Of a stretch of 64,000 bases of DNA, positions 24,501-39,300 are shown piece after piece (position 1 is the first letter of the stretch; every line of letters begins with the position of its first letter). Under the pieces are notes generated by a model, which saw only the letters and a list, made by a program, of their open reading frames with translations, was not told the origin of the DNA and did no database searches. Origin of the DNA: Poecilobothrus nobilitatus (lineage: Eukaryota > Arthropoda > Insecta > Diptera > Dolichopodidae); assembly GCA_947095535.1 (NCBI GenBank), contig OX352773.1, positions 5,332,001-5,396,000 on the forward strand, in the 5' to 3' direction. The translations under genes and the position numbers were made by a program.

Positions 24501-26246
24501 AATTATTTTTAAATATATATATATGTATATATATATATATAATTTTTATTTAATATTATTAATATTTTTTTTTGTTTGTTTTGTTACTTCTTTCCTTTAA
24601 CTTTTAAAATATATCTTAGAGATTACAATTATTATTTTATTGTTTATTTTTTTCGCTATACTAAATTTTTAAATTTTGTTCATATGTTTTTTTTTTTTGT
24701 TTTTATTTTTTTATTAATATTTTTTGTATATAAATATAAGTTTTAAAATTGTTTTAATTTTTTTTGTTATATATTTTTGTATTTTGTAAAAGTTTGTTTT
24801 TAAGGATATCTGTTTTAAATTTAAATTTTGACAAATTTTGAATAAAAAAAAAAAAAAAAAGATTTTTGTGAAAATTTTCGTTTGTTTTTTTTTTTTTTTT
24901 TTTTTACTTTTGTAAGGCCTCAAAAAATAATTGTACGTTTCATTTCTATATTTATTTTTAAATAATTTTAAATATAAATATGTATAAGTTTTTATCAATA
25001 ATGATTTTTAGTTTCTTATTAATTTTTATTTTAAAAATTAAATTTATTTGAAACGTTTATTATATTGTGCCATTTCTTCTACTAGACTTTTTTTTATTTT
25101 TGTTTTAATTAAATTAAATTCTAATTTGAATATTTTGTTTTTCTTTTGTTTTTAATATCAATTTTGTTTATAAATTTATTTTTATTTAAGGTTTTGTAAA
25201 TAGAATCATTAAGTAAAATATTAAATTGCAAATAGAAAAAAATTTATTTAAATATTTATTAAATATTTAGTTTTAAAAAAAAATTTCCAGAAATCAAATT
25301 TTTCTTTGAGCGAGATTTGTTTGATGTGTAGATTTGTGTTTTTTTTTCTTAAATGTCACAAAACGAAAATAAAAATAAATAAAAATAATTTTTTATCTGA
25401 TATTCTGGATTCTGTTATCTAATTAAAGATTTTTAAATTTTTTTTATGATCTTATTTTGTTCTGATTAATTATAAGAATTTAATATTCAATTTATATAAA
25501 AATAATTATTTCGATATATAGGTACTATATAAATATTTTCCTATAGAGTTTTAAATTTTGACTCAAATTCAGAGGTTTAGACAAATTTTAAAGTTGCTGT
25601 AGTTTTGTAAGTTATGGTCTCTCTATTAAATCACGTACTCATATATTGTAGTACTATAAATAAAGCATTATAATATTATTTTCTACTTGCAATTTCAGTA
25701 TAAATTAATTATTTAAAAAAAAAAATTTTTTTTTGATCCTAATTAATATTTAGAGTTAAATGTATATGCATATGTTTTTTGTTTTTGTTTGTTTTTATTA
25801 ATATATTTATTTATATAATAGGAGGGGTGATTACATTTGCTTTGTAAAAGTATTTTTTTTTTTATTAATTCGTCGTTTTTTTTTTTTTTATAAGTTATTA
25901 ATTGAGAATTTGTTAACTATATGTTCTGTTTTTTTGTTTTTTTTTTTTTTGAGTTTTGTAATTTTTGTTTTGTTTTTTTTTTTTTTGTTTTTTTTTTTAA
26001 ATAAATATTTAATTTTAACAATTATGTATTTCTAGCTATAATTTTTTATTTTTTTTTTTATTTTTTACTTCTTATTTTTAAATCCATGTTTTTTTGTTTT
26101 TTTTTTTTTTAAATTTTTTATTTATTTTATTAATAATATTTAGTTGTTGTTATTTTTTATTAAAATTAATTAATTAATTAATTATTAAGTAATAAAAATA
26201 GAGATGTCTTATAGTTGACTAGAAATTTAAAATATTTATTCTTTAA

Positions 26247-26251
<5 letters not shown>

Positions 26252-26282
<31 letters not shown>
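26252..26282. repeat. (AT)n microsatellite
   Basis: Alternating AT of about 31 bp. A second tract follows at 26357-26378 and a third at 26391-26407, separated by GTGTGTGTAAG. Confidence 0.9.
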
Positions 26283-26288
<6 letters not shown>

Positions 26289-27099
26289 TATTAATTAATT
26301 ATTAATTATAAATATTTAAAAATTGTCGCGGTGTATAATATTATATATTTTATTAATATATATATATATATATATATAAGTGTGTGTAAGTATATATATA
26401 TATATATAAAGTATTTATTTTGTTTGTTCTGTTTAAAAATCAAATTTATTTATTTTTTTATTTATTTTTTTTTTTAAGATACATTATTATGGTATTTTTC
26501 TTTTTTTATTAATAATTGATTTTAAAAAATATGATTATATATAATTAATTATTTTAATATATATTTGTTTGATTTATTTTGTTTTAATGTTTATAGTATT
26601 TGTTTTTTTTTTTTATAGTAAATATGTAAATAATTTGATATATTTATATATAAATATACTTATATATTCTATGATTATAACATGATTATGTATTAATATG
26701 CACTGGTCATAAGTACAGGTTTTTGTTTTGTTTTGTTTTTTTTTTTTTTTGTTATATTTAGGCTTTTAATTTTTGTATATAATATGTTTTTGTATTTTAT
26801 TTGTATATACTACGCTTGTCTCAAAAAAAAAAAAATATTTAATAATTTAGAAAATCTAAAAAGTATAGGTTTTACAGTAAAAACGTTAAATTAAAATGTA
26901 ATAATTGTGCGGATTTGACATTAATTTAAAAAATTACAATTAAATATTATTATAATAACAAGAAATATTTTGAATTAAAGCAAAAGGTCTTAATTGAAAT
27001 AGTTTTTTTTTTTTTTGCTTCCATTACTGGTATTTGAAATAAATACCTAATTTTTGTGCTTAAATTTTTATTAAATAATTTCTAATAATTAATCTTAAA

Positions 27100-27100
<1 letters not shown>

Positions 27101-27130
<30 letters not shown>
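27101..27130. repeat. (TA)n microsatellite
   Basis: Uninterrupted TA repeat of 30 bp in the T-rich block. Confidence 0.9.
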
Positions 27131-27134
<4 letters not shown>

Positions 27135-28890
27135 TATTGGACCGCAATGTTTTAATATTGGACAAAAAGTTTTTTTTTTTACATTTTTTTTTTTCGATTT
27201 TACTGTACCTAATTAATTTAATTAATAATATTATAAAAAATTTGATTTTGAATTTTCTTTTTCTCTCTAAGTAAAACTTGACATTAATATGTATATATAT
27301 ATATATTGTATGTACAATGCATAAAAATTATAAGTTTTAATCAAATTTGAAAATTTGTTATATTATCAAAGTATATAATTTGTCAAAAATATGTAAAAAT
27401 GTATATAATATATGGTACAAAGAATAAACATTGAAATTTATATTTTCTATCAATATTCAAAAATAAATAAAAATGAAAGATAACTAAAAAAATTGTTTTG
27501 ATTTTAAGGATTATGAAGGATATTGATAATTTTTATTTACTTTCAAAATAAATTAAAAAAAAAAAAATCTTTTTTTCTTTTATTAAAAGCGCACTATTTT
27601 CTATTTTTTTTTTTTGTTTTATTCTCGGACACCTATTTGATTTTTATCGGACCACATATTTTTTTTTTTAAAAAAAAGTATATATTTATGACATTTATGA
27701 ATTTTGTGTTTCACGTGCTTCAGATTTTCAAAAGTTGTTTAAATGAAAGAAAAATAATAACAAAGAATGCCTTAAATTTTTGTTTTTTTTGAAATATTAC
27801 AAAAAATACAAAAATTGAACATTCATGATTTCGTTTTTGGGTTAACTAACGCAATTTAAAAAAAAAAACGTTAGAAAAACTATTTTCGCAATACAACAAT
27901 ATTGTGAAAAACAAAAAAAAAATTAATTTTCTTTTTAAAACGTATGTATATGTATATGTAGGATCAACCTTGACATGAAAATAGATTTTTGTGTTTTTTT
28001 TTTTTTTGCTCCACAAACAAGACAATATAAATTGGTTGCCAAAATAATTAAATTATTCACTTTTGTTTTGTTTTTTTAAATTTAAATAATTAGAAAAGAA
28101 TAAAAAACATTATTTGACTCTGTGAATTAGAAATAAGAACTAAAAACAAAAACGATTTAATAAATAATTAGGTATATATATGTATAAGGTTTGGTTTAAA
28201 ATAAATTATATAGAATTGTGTCAACATATTATAAGTATTTAAGAAAAATTAAGAGTTAACTTTATCCTTTTACATTTTTTTTAAAGAAAATTTAACATAA
28301 CATTCACATATTTACGGAAATATAATATTGATTATGCATATATGAATATAAATTTCAAAAAATGCCGGTGGTTTATATAATTTTTTTCGGAATTTGAATT
28401 CTGTTCTATTTTCTGTTTAAAGAAAATTTAATTTTAATTTTTTTTTGTTTTAATATTATGGTCCTTGCAATTTCTTTGTTTCAATTTAATTTGCCGATTA
28501 ATTTAATTTTTTATTGTAAATCGATACTAAAAGTGATTTTAGAAATCTTTAAAAATCTTAAGGTTTTACTGGATGATCTATCTACTAAAAAAATAAAATA
28601 AAAAAATAAAAGTGGTGCTGATTTTGTTTTAAATTATTATTATTATTATTATTTTTTTTTTTTTGTAATTTAAAATCTATTAAAATGTATTTTTAATTTA
28701 AATATGTGTAAAAGTATTTTCAGAAATCAAATGGATTTTGTTCTTCATTTCGCCATACAATTTTTAAAAAATTATTTCTGTCAAATAAAATCCAGATTGT
28801 ATTTGATTTCCTCAAATAAAATTCACCACAAAATTAAATAGTTCGTACGTCCATGAAATTTCGATTATTGTATCGATTATTCCGGTTGTG

Positions 28891-29208
28891 TTGTGTTCCA
28901 ATCGATAACTTTTTACTTACGGTGAAATAATAAAAACAATCAAAATTTTACAGTGCCGAATGAAAACAAAATTTTGACATTTAAAATTTCAAATAATATG
29001 AATTGACGTTTTAACGATAAGTAAAATAAGTAATGTCATTATTATTTTTAGTATTTTTTAATTTAATTTTTAATAAAAATCAAAATATATAATTTCATTA
29101 TTAGGTAAAATTTTGACATATAACTATTCACCACACTTATATCAATAGTTATCTTCGGTAAATCAAAATTTTACTCAACTGTATAAAAATTCATCGATTG
29201 GCACACAA
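28891..29208. mobile_element. Foldback/MITE-like element with CCAATCGAT terminal repeats
   Basis: TTGTGTTCCAATCGAT at 28891-28906 is mirrored by ATCGATTGGCACACAA at 29193-29208, 15 of 16 positions pairing. Pairing continues weakly inward (A/G-A-TTTTTA). The 318-bp unit has no coding frame. Its copy number in the genome would show whether it is a MITE; target-site duplications are not evident. Confidence 0.5.
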
Positions 29209-30038
29209 GCCTTAAAAATTTTTTTTTCATAATCCTTGATTTGTTTTTATAACTGTCAAAATAAATATGTCAAAGAAATCATAAACAATAATATAAATCA
29301 GTACTTCAATTTCATTTATTGTCACTTTGCCGATTTGTATAATTCAAATTTTCTAGTTAATTTTTGGAATTAACTTTAAAACTTTATAATTTATAAACTG
29401 TATCCAAAACAATAAAATGAATATGTCAAATTTTCTTCTTGATTTTCAAAAACGATTGTGAACGTTTGATAATTTAGTTTTATAATTTACTTAATTTCGT
29501 AGTTTGTGAAACAAGGTAGTTATATAATAACTTAAAATACAAATTTTCATAATTTGATTAAAAAATATCTAGTTTTTAAATATAATATTTAAATTATAGT
29601 TTGTGTTTTTTTTTTTTTTTGTAATTTTAAAATTGCTTTACCCATTATGTATTTTATAAATTCTGTTTTTATAATTGCTGTATTTTCTTTCAATGTGACA
29701 ATTATTAAAGTTTTTAGTTTTGTTTTTTAATTATTAAATATTTTGTTTTCAATTTATTTTCTTCAAAAAGACTAAAAAAAAAATTTTTTATTCATATAAT
29801 TTGAATAAACAAAATAATTTGTTTTTTCTTTCTGTTTTTTTTTTTTGTCAACAATTAAGTAACTTTACTAATGATTTTATATATATACATATATATATTT
29901 ATATATATATATTTATATTATGTGTAATTAATATTAATATACATAATAGTATATTAGTTGTAATAATTTATTTAATCCTAACTATATTCAAGAAATTTAT
30001 TTAATTAAAAATAAATAGGGTAAAATTATTTGAATACG

Positions 30039-30059
30039 TATATATATATATATATATAT
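30039..30059. repeat. (TA)n microsatellite
   Basis: Short TA repeat of about 21 bp. Confidence 0.8.
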
Positions 30060-32241
30060 TATAAAATATATATATTTACTTATGAATGTACATATATAGA
30101 TATATTAATATTAATAATTTTAATTTGAAATTAATAATTTGGTTTAAAAAAAAAAAATATTATTTGTATTTTTAATTCTTTTATTTTTTTGATAATTTAA
30201 ATATTGACATTTTATTATTTCTCTTTTAATTTAATATAAAATTAATTTTAAATATTCATAGTTTTAAATTTTTTTTTTGGTTTTTTTTCCATTCTATTAT
30301 TAAAATAATTTGATGTGTATTAATGATATATATTAATAATGAATATATATATAAAAATATTTCCATTATGTTGCTAATAAATTAATTTAGGTTTTTATAG
30401 CTTTTATTTATTTATTTTTACATTATTATAATCATTAATACAAAAATTAATATTAAAAGTATTAAATATGTATATGTATATATTAATATACTATATAAGT
30501 AAATGTGTATATATTTTTTTATTAATTAAAATTATAAAATATAGGATTTAAAGAGTTTTTATTAAACTGGACTTAAATAAAAGTTGATTTATGACGGAAA
30601 CTTTTAATAATGCACGTTTTTAATATTTTTAAAAATTATAAGGAAATGTTTTGTTTTTCTTTTTGGAAATAAAACATATTTAACTAGAATAAAATGATTT
30701 ATTTTTTTATGAATATTTAAAAGTAATTTTTTTTTTTTTTTTAATTTTTTTATAAAAAATTTTTTTTTTATTTATATTAGTTTGTTTTAATCATAACGTT
30801 TTTTTATGAATTTTTTTTATAACAAAATAAATTTTAATTGAAAATAAAATAAATTAATATTGTGTTTTCTTTTTATTTTCTTTTTTTTTTGTTATTACAA
30901 AATTAACTCAAAATGAATTTAATTTTATTGAAATTAATATAAATACATAAGTATATATGTAAAATTAATAATAAAAGTAATGATTTATTAATAAAAATTA
31001 TCTATTAATTAATATAAAATAAATATTTATATGTATTATTATTAATTATAATAAATTAATAATAAATTAATAAAAAAAAAAAATTTTATTTCACGTATAG
31101 AATATTAAAAAAATTCTATTAAAAACAAAATATACATATATAACGCTTTACAATCATCAAAATTAATAAATTTATATGATTGAATAGTTATATAATTGGA
31201 TATTGATTATTTGTGTAAAAAGGATATGATTAAAACAGACTGATAATAATTAATTAATAATAATAAATTTTAATTTTGGTAGTCACTTAAATTAAATATA
31301 ATATGTATGTTTGTTTTAATTTTAAAAAAATTCTGTTTTGAGTTTTTTTTTTTTTGTTGACTCTATCACTTAATTTTTTTTTTACTATTAAAATGATAAT
31401 TTGATTGTTCTAATTAATTATTAATTTTCAATGATTTGTTTTTCGTCAATTTAATTTATTATTAATTTTTCTCAAAAAATAAGTACTAATAATTAAGTAA
31501 TTTATTTTTTTTTTGTTTTATTTATTTTATTATTTTGTTTTACTCTTTATGAATTTCTTACATATATATTTTAAATATTTAATTTTCATTTTATTTTTCA
31601 TTTAATTTGTGCAAAAAAAATTTTTAATATGTTTTATTTCTCATTTTATTTTTGTTTTATTTTTTTCATTTAAATTGTATTGTTTCTACTGTCTCGTTTT
31701 CAATAGATATTGTCTTTATTTAAATAAAATAAAAAAAAAATTTAATTTTTAATATAACTTGTTTTTTTTTTTTTTAACCTAAACTACTTTCATTCAATAA
31801 ATAAAAATTTTTTTTTTGTAAACTTGAGAATAAAAAAAAAAAGATAAAATTCCTCTGGGTGCATAATTCCATTTCCGAAACAAAATAAATTCAAATTCTT
31901 TTAATAAACACCTATTTTTTTTTTAACTATACTTCTATTGTTTTTTTACTTTAACTTTCTTTTCACATTTGCTCTCATTTACATCAAAAGAATAATTCAT
32001 TTAAATAATTATTTTAATAATATTTAAAATAATATTAAATTACAAAAAAAAAAAAATGAATTTTTACTTTAATTTTCTTTTTTTAAATAAAATTATATAT
32101 ATATATATATATATGTATATAGCTATTTGTATATATATATATAGAAAATAATTTTATAATAATAATAATAATTTTTTTATTAAAAATAATAAAACTAAAC
32201 TATTTCAAATAATAAAAATAATTTAATTTGGTCTCATTATA

Positions 32242-33343
32242 TTATTGCAGTCTGGCCTCTTGTAAGGATGCATTCGCAGCGGCTTGCTGATAAAGATTGA
32301 GAGCTGCTGCACCGGGAAATGCACCCGCTGCAACTGCAGCGGAATTTTGTGGTAAAGCATAAGCGTATGGTGTAATATAACCAGGATTTGCAGTAGCTAA
32401 AATTAAATAAAAATAATAAAAACTTAAGTAAATGCTATGAGAATGGTTTTATAGTCAATTGCAATTTAATGGATAATAGAGTTTTAGCCGTCACTACTCC
32501 AAATTGATTAAAAATGTAAAGTTAAAAATCCAATTCTACAATATTTTATTTTTCATTGATGAAATTTTTGTAAAAAATTAAATATGGCTACCGCGTGAAT
32601 TTATAAGATTATAATTTTTTTGACTTTTAAAAGAAGGTAAAATGGCGGAATTTCAAATGCTGTTTTAAAAATGGCGGAATTTGAAGATTCACAACTTATT
32701 ATGTTGTGTTACGTTTTAAAATTTTATTTAAAATTATATTAAAGCTATTTAATATAATAATTTTTTCCCGACTATGATCCAGTATCATTATTTAAAAAAG
32801 AAATGTTATCCTATACAAATGAATGTAACGATTTTAAAATTGTATTGCAGTTTCAAATCTTCCTTTAAATAAATAAATTTTAATTTTTTAAATCATTTTC
32901 GTAATTTAAAAATTTTTTATTATATAATTAAAAATAAATTACCATAGTTTCCTGCCGTAGCTCCTGCATATGGATATGCTTCAAAACCAGCATATTGTCC
33001 TTGATATGGCGCTGCAGCAGCGGCAGCTACTGCATTCTGTAAAATCATTTAAACACATTTTTTTTATATAAGAAACATTAACTTAAAAAATAAAAATTAA
33101 AGTTACATTTTTAAGATATATAATTAAGATATGCCAAATATTAAGAATATATTTGCAAATATTAGATAATAATATCTTTTACTATTTTTTTGTTATACAC
33201 TGACCTGATATTCATAGAATTGATTTAATTGACTTGCTGCTTGTATTGGTACTAATCCAGCAGTTGGATTTGCAGCAGCAGCTGCTGCTGAAGCGGTTGT
33301 TGCTGTTAAATATGGTGAACCATACACATATGATTGTGGTACA
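32242..33343 (-). CDS. RBM24-type gene, coding exons 4-6 (C-terminal low-complexity region)
   Basis: Exon 4 (33343-33205) starts [12 protein letters not shown], is Ala-rich in the middle and ends NQFYEYQ. Exon 5 (33036-32943) is [15 protein letters not shown] to GNY. Exon 6 (32396-32242) ends SLQEARLQ and TAA. The Tyr/Ala-rich style matches the tail of RBM24. These exons are GC-rich islands in AT-rich DNA. Confidence 0.88.
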
Positions 33344-36300
33344 CTGGAATTTCAGATTCAGATTCATCATATGATCACAATTGTAATAATAAGAAAAATA
33401 AGAAAAAGACAAGAAAAAAAAACATAGAAATTATTTAATAAAAATTTGTTTATAATTTAAAGCAAAAACAACACAAAAGAAAATTAAAAAAAAAGAAAAA
33501 GATATTAAATCTATCAAAAAAAAAAATGAACACTTGAAAACCACTATGCAAGAAAAAAACTTGGTAAGAAACTCTCATTTTTTTGTCTAGTTTTTTAGTG
33601 TTAAAAGAAAACGAAACTCTCAGCAATAAAAAAAAAAACGTCAAACTCTGCAAATTTTTATCTGACTTTTGTTTATTTTTATAAATTAAAATTAAAAAAA
33701 AAATATGTTTTTTTTTTTTAATAATTTTGAAAAATAAAAACTTAATAAGATTTGAATAAATTTCCAAAAAAATAGACGACAAAAAAAAAACAAACTAAAA
33801 ACAATTCTGTTTTTCTTTAATCGTTTTAAATAATTTTTCGCGCGATTGAAAAAATTTTTCAATTTTTTTTTTTTTGATTTTATTAAAAAAATTTGAAACA
33901 AAAAAACATTTTTTTAATTTTTTTAACTTTTATTTTTTAAATCAACTTCTAGTTAAATCCTAATATTTAATTATATAAGTGTGGATTATAATGGTTATAT
34001 ATATATAGATATTATATATATATATAAATATATATAATATAAATATATTATTGCAATAGAAAAAAACTTTTATTATAAATATTGCTTAAAAATAAAACAA
34101 AGGTCCTTTACAAAGTACAGCAAAAACTAAGTAAAAATTAAAAATACTTTAAAAATTATTAAAGTTTTATATATAATAAAATATTTCACTTAAAAAGGAT
34201 TTTTTCTATATACAGATTTAAAATATAATGAATGTAATAAAATTTAATTATTTGCACATTTTTTTAAAACTATATAACATGTATGCCATATGCAAATCCT
34301 TAATTAAGAATCATGATGAGGAATTCATTTGTCTTTTTAAAGATTTTTAAGAAAAATTATGTTCTCCTATTAAATGATCTTATCAATATCACGTGTTCAG
34401 AAAATTATACTATTTTACGATAAATATAAAAATTGTGACATATCATTATTTGTTTCTACCTCTTATATATGATTCAAAATCAACCCTTGTACCTTATATA
34501 GCTTATATTATTTTCTATTAGCTTGGCATTCTGTTAAAGACCCGTTATTCTTGAACTAACACCATTTTTAACACCATCAAAGAAAAAACGAAATAAATAT
34601 TTTAAACTTAACAAAGTCGAACCTCCTTTTATTTATACCATCCATTGATTGTATCTTAGTTAGTTTTAAATTGAAATTATTTGAGTGATCATCAAAATGA
34701 CATCATTAAAATCATTTTTTTATGAATTAAGTGTATCCCAAGAAATTTAAAAATTTTAGGAGTTAAATAACATGGCATTACATTCATTATAAAACAAAAT
34801 CAAAATAAAAAAAAAAAAAAACAAACCTTTTTTTTAATGAAAATTTTATTACCGTAAAATCACAAACTTAAAAATATTTTCAATTTAATTTACTTTGTGA
34901 GTTTTTGTTTTGAAATTACAAAAGTAAATAAAAAAAAAAAATAAATAAATAATATATATATATTATATATAGAACACCATTTGCTAAACAAATTCAATAC
35001 CAATTGCACAATTAATTAAAAAAAAAAATATAAATATAAAAATTTTTAATAATAATTAAAAAAAGAAAAAAAAAACCTATACACCGAATCACTAAAAAAA
35101 AAAATTTACCATCATCAGAAAAAAAAATGTCACCGATCAATATTTGGGGCTAAATATTTATTGTTTTTCAGTTTATTTTTCATTTTTTTTTTTTTTTTTA
35201 ATGTAATTTTGCACCTCTAACCATAATTAAAACTGTAATTATTATATAAAAAAATATAAATAAAGAAAAAAAGAGAGAGAGAAAGAGAGAGAAAAAAAGA
35301 TAAATAAATAAAATTAATTATATATAATTTAAAAACTTAAGAGAAAAAAAAAATTATTTTTAATATTTTATTTAGTTTTTTATATATTATAATAATCTTA
35401 AGATTTTCATAAAAAGATACTTTTAATAAATTTTTGAAATAATAAATCACTTAATAAAAAATGGTTAATTATTTTTATGCCATGAAGTACCCAAAATCCA
35501 ACCCAAAAAAACATATTAAATCAAGATACCTAAAATAAATTTTGCTAAAACTAAAAAAAAAAAATTTTCAAAAGAAAATATCAAAAACCCCTTAAAAAAA
35601 GTTGAAGAAAAACAGTTTTGAAAACAACTTAAATCGAGACTTTACAATTTGATATTGTGTATAGATTTCATTGAGTAGAAAATGTCGAGCAGAAAGGTAA
35701 AAAAAAACTTAATCATTATCAAACTTCCGGAAGGATATGCTTTTGATCTTTAATTGACAGGTATTCCAAAGACAAAATTTGAGATGAAAAAAGGAAACCA
35801 CGGTAGAGGGGTAAGCTTGAAAAAAATGTAATCCCTTTAGTTGAAGATAAACTGACTACACTTACGTAAACCACATTATCTATTAAATCAGGAAATAGGA
35901 ATAGTACGATTTATATAAATCTTTTTTTTTAACCAAAACATATAGTCATTTTATTCTTTAAAGTTTTGAATAATAATTTCTGTACTTATGACCAGATATT
36001 TAAAACAATAATAGTTGTTAAACCTGTCAGATTTACATAAATTTAAGAGAAAACATTACTTACTCGTACTCTTACTCTTTTATAATTATTTTAAATGTTT
36101 AACTGACGAAAAAATAAAAAATAAAAACTTAATACATATATTATATAAATTATTCAAAAAAAAAAAAAATTTAATTTCTTACTTCTTTTTAAAAAGTATA
36201 ATAAATAATTTCAGAAATCATCAGTGATAAGTGTCCTTAGAATAGATAATAAATAAAAATCATATCCGTTCCATCATTAATTTTTAATTAAATTTAAACG

Positions 36301-39300
36301 TATCTTAAATAAAAAATATTTTGCATACGTCATTATTCAAAAAAAGAAAAAAAAAAAGAAAAGAATTTTCATCATGTAATTTAATTTAATATAATTTAAT
36401 GAAAAATTGTTTTTCAGTAAATTATTAAGTTTGTCTAAATAATATGAAAATTTATTAAATATAAAATAAAATAACTCTATTATTAGTATTAACTAATAAC
36501 ATGCTATCAATATGAATAAATGCATCTGATTCTGTTTGATATTAGAAATAAAAAGAGAGAGAGAGAGCGAAAAAAAAAACTAGTACATACTACACTGTAC
36601 TTATACAGAAAATTTAGATCAAGGAAATAAAAGATGAGATAAATTGTGTATACATGCGATAAATTGTTGCATGCGATAAAAACAAAAAAACTTTGAATGT
36701 TATTAAGACAATTTTATTTTACACATGTTTTTAATTTTATTCATTTATTTATTTTTTTCTTATATGTTATGAAAATTAAATTTAGTGAAAAAAAAATAAA
36801 ATAAATTTATTTGGCTTAGAAATTGGACAATTTTATTTTTTGTTTTGCATAATAAATTAAATTAAATATTTCATAATGTTATTTATTTATTGCCATCACA
36901 TTGGGTCACTATATATGTATATATATATTTTTTTGTTTTCATTTTTGAAAACAAATAAATACATTACACTGCAGTTGTTTTTCAGAAAGGATATTAATTA
37001 AATAATTTTAAATATATATGTAGTATATATAAATATAATACAGAATACAGATTCATTTGTTATATTTTTAAGAAATCCAGGAAATGTAAAGTAGTCCAGG
37101 AAAATTAAGTAGTAATTTACGTATCCTTTTTTTTTATTACATATGTGATGTTTTTCATTCATAATAAATATTAATTATTAAAAAGTCGAATAAAAAGAAA
37201 AATTATTGTAATATTTATTAAAAAAATTAATTCAGAAAATCTGCGGTACATATTATAATTTGGAAAGACTCTTTGCAAAAAATATTTTAAATTTTGGGTT
37301 CTGATCTTTGATAATTTCCCGTTTCATATAAAATAAAACATAGAATCGGTATAAATTACAAGAAAGTTCTTATTTGGATTTTTAGATAATATAAAAGATA
37401 AAACGTGAAATAAATGTGATCTCAGGTTTGTTTTTAATTAAATTCAAAATTTTGAGTTCCAGTAGAAATTAGGATGTATGTTTGTTTGTTTTAAATTTGA
37501 AATAAAAATATGGTTCAATATATTGCTTTTTTTTTGTGTCAATTAAATGAAAAATTTATTCAAATATTAAATAAATAAAAATAAGAAAATATTAAAACTT
37601 ATATGTGCTTATATGTTGAAAATAAAAAAAACAAATTATTGTTAATTTTCAAAAATTTTCAATTTTCTAAAAATAATTTTAAAAAAATGTATTTTTTTTT
37701 GTTTTTTTTTTTCTTTTTTCATTCAATTTAAAATAAAAGAATTTTCTTTCTTCTTGGACACTAAATACGAAAATTTTTTTTCCTGTTTTCTGTGCGTTGT
37801 TTTTTTTTTTTTTTTGCTTTTTATTTTATGTTTATTTTTGTGTCACTTAATAAAAATTTTGTTTTCGGTTAAATGAAATTATATAAATAAAAAAATTAAA
37901 ATAAAATAAAATTACTAAAATATTTTTTGGTTAATCCAATTTATTTGATTTTTTTTAAACCACTTTCTTTCATTTACCGCATAGATAAGATAAAGAGAAT
38001 TAAAGCAATGTTTAAAGAGTTTAAATGTGCATATATATAGACAAATATTCTTTACTATTTCGAAAGTTTAACTTATCTTGAATGTGATAGATATTAGGTT
38101 TCACGTTTGTTCTTAGAGGTTGGGAGTTATTAAATGTGGAATAGTCAAAGTTTAAAATATTTTAAATCTCTTTCAAACAGTTTCCTTTCAGTCTCTGTTT
38201 TTTTGAAGATACATCTAATCAATGAATTTTATATTTTATGAAATTGTTAAACTAATTTCTTAAGCAAAATATTACTAATTAACTCTTATAAGTTATAATA
38301 ATTTAAAAGTATCATTTTTACCTTCAGAAACAAAACTTGAAAAAAACAATCTTTCGAATGGAGTGCACAAGACGATGTGTACAAAAGTTCAATGAGAATG
38401 AAAATGACAAAATAGTACTCTGGAAAAAATTTGACAAGAAACGTGAGATAATGAAAGAGATATGTTAACCCTTTATTCCTAAAACGGCCCTAAGCGCAAA
38501 ACATCAGAACAAAAAAATTACTAACTTTTGAAAATGAAAATTTTAATTTTTAATTTTTTAAGAACATCAAAATTTAATTTCAGTTGTACTTTGAGTTATT
38601 ATTTAACCAACTAACTAAACAATTACCCGCATTATTTATTTATTTGTGGATTGCCCCATTAAGGTAAATTTATTCTCATTTTTAATTAAACCTATACTTA
38701 AGCATATCGTACCGTCACTTTTTGTAATTATATATATATACATATAATATATATATATATATATATTTATTTTGTTTGATATATTTAGGAATTTTTATTT
38801 TCTTGCAGTTTGTTTTTTTTTTTTTTTCGAAATAAGATGAAAAAGTGTCGCCATTTTTTGTGAATTGTCATTATTGTTTTAATTTTTTTTTTTTTTTAGT
38901 TTATTTTATTTTTATTTTCATTTAATTTAAGTTGAGTTGACTGTTAAGCCTCAACTCTAAAAATAGCAGTAAGGAAAATACATATGTGAAGAAAAACAAA
39001 AAAAAAAAAAAAAAAGGGGATCATTCTAGAGGAAAAATATCAGAAGAAAAATTAAAATAATTCTAAAATTGCTTCATTTTCATTGTGTATAGATGGCTCT
39101 TAAAATCTTTTTGTTCTTATTTTTTCTTTTTTTTTTTTAATTTTTAGAAGAAGTTGGCACAAGAAATAGTTTGAATTATTTTATTTTTATTAAATGAAAA
39201 ATTCTTTTATTTGTTATTTTTATTTACCTAGAGTCTTCATAAGCATTTTATATGTATTCAATCAGGAATTAATTATATTCAATTTGACATTTCAAATAAT

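Larger units (their letters stand above)
24500..32241 (-). other. T-run-rich block downstream of the RBM24-type gene (possible long 3' UTR)
   Basis: About 7.7 kb in which long homopolymers on the + strand are overwhelmingly T, that is A in the sense of the minus-strand gene whose stop is at 32242-32244. The bias weakens or reverses inside that gene's introns, which carry many A-runs on the + strand. Many TTTATT strings (AATAAA in sense) occur, the first near 32176. The block may be transcribed as a long AU-rich 3' UTR; otherwise no gene is seen. Confidence 0.35.

Noticed and set aside
33450..33901. Minus-strand Phe/Lys-rich frames next to RBM24-type exon 4
   Set aside because: Translations of poly-A/T runs in the intron.
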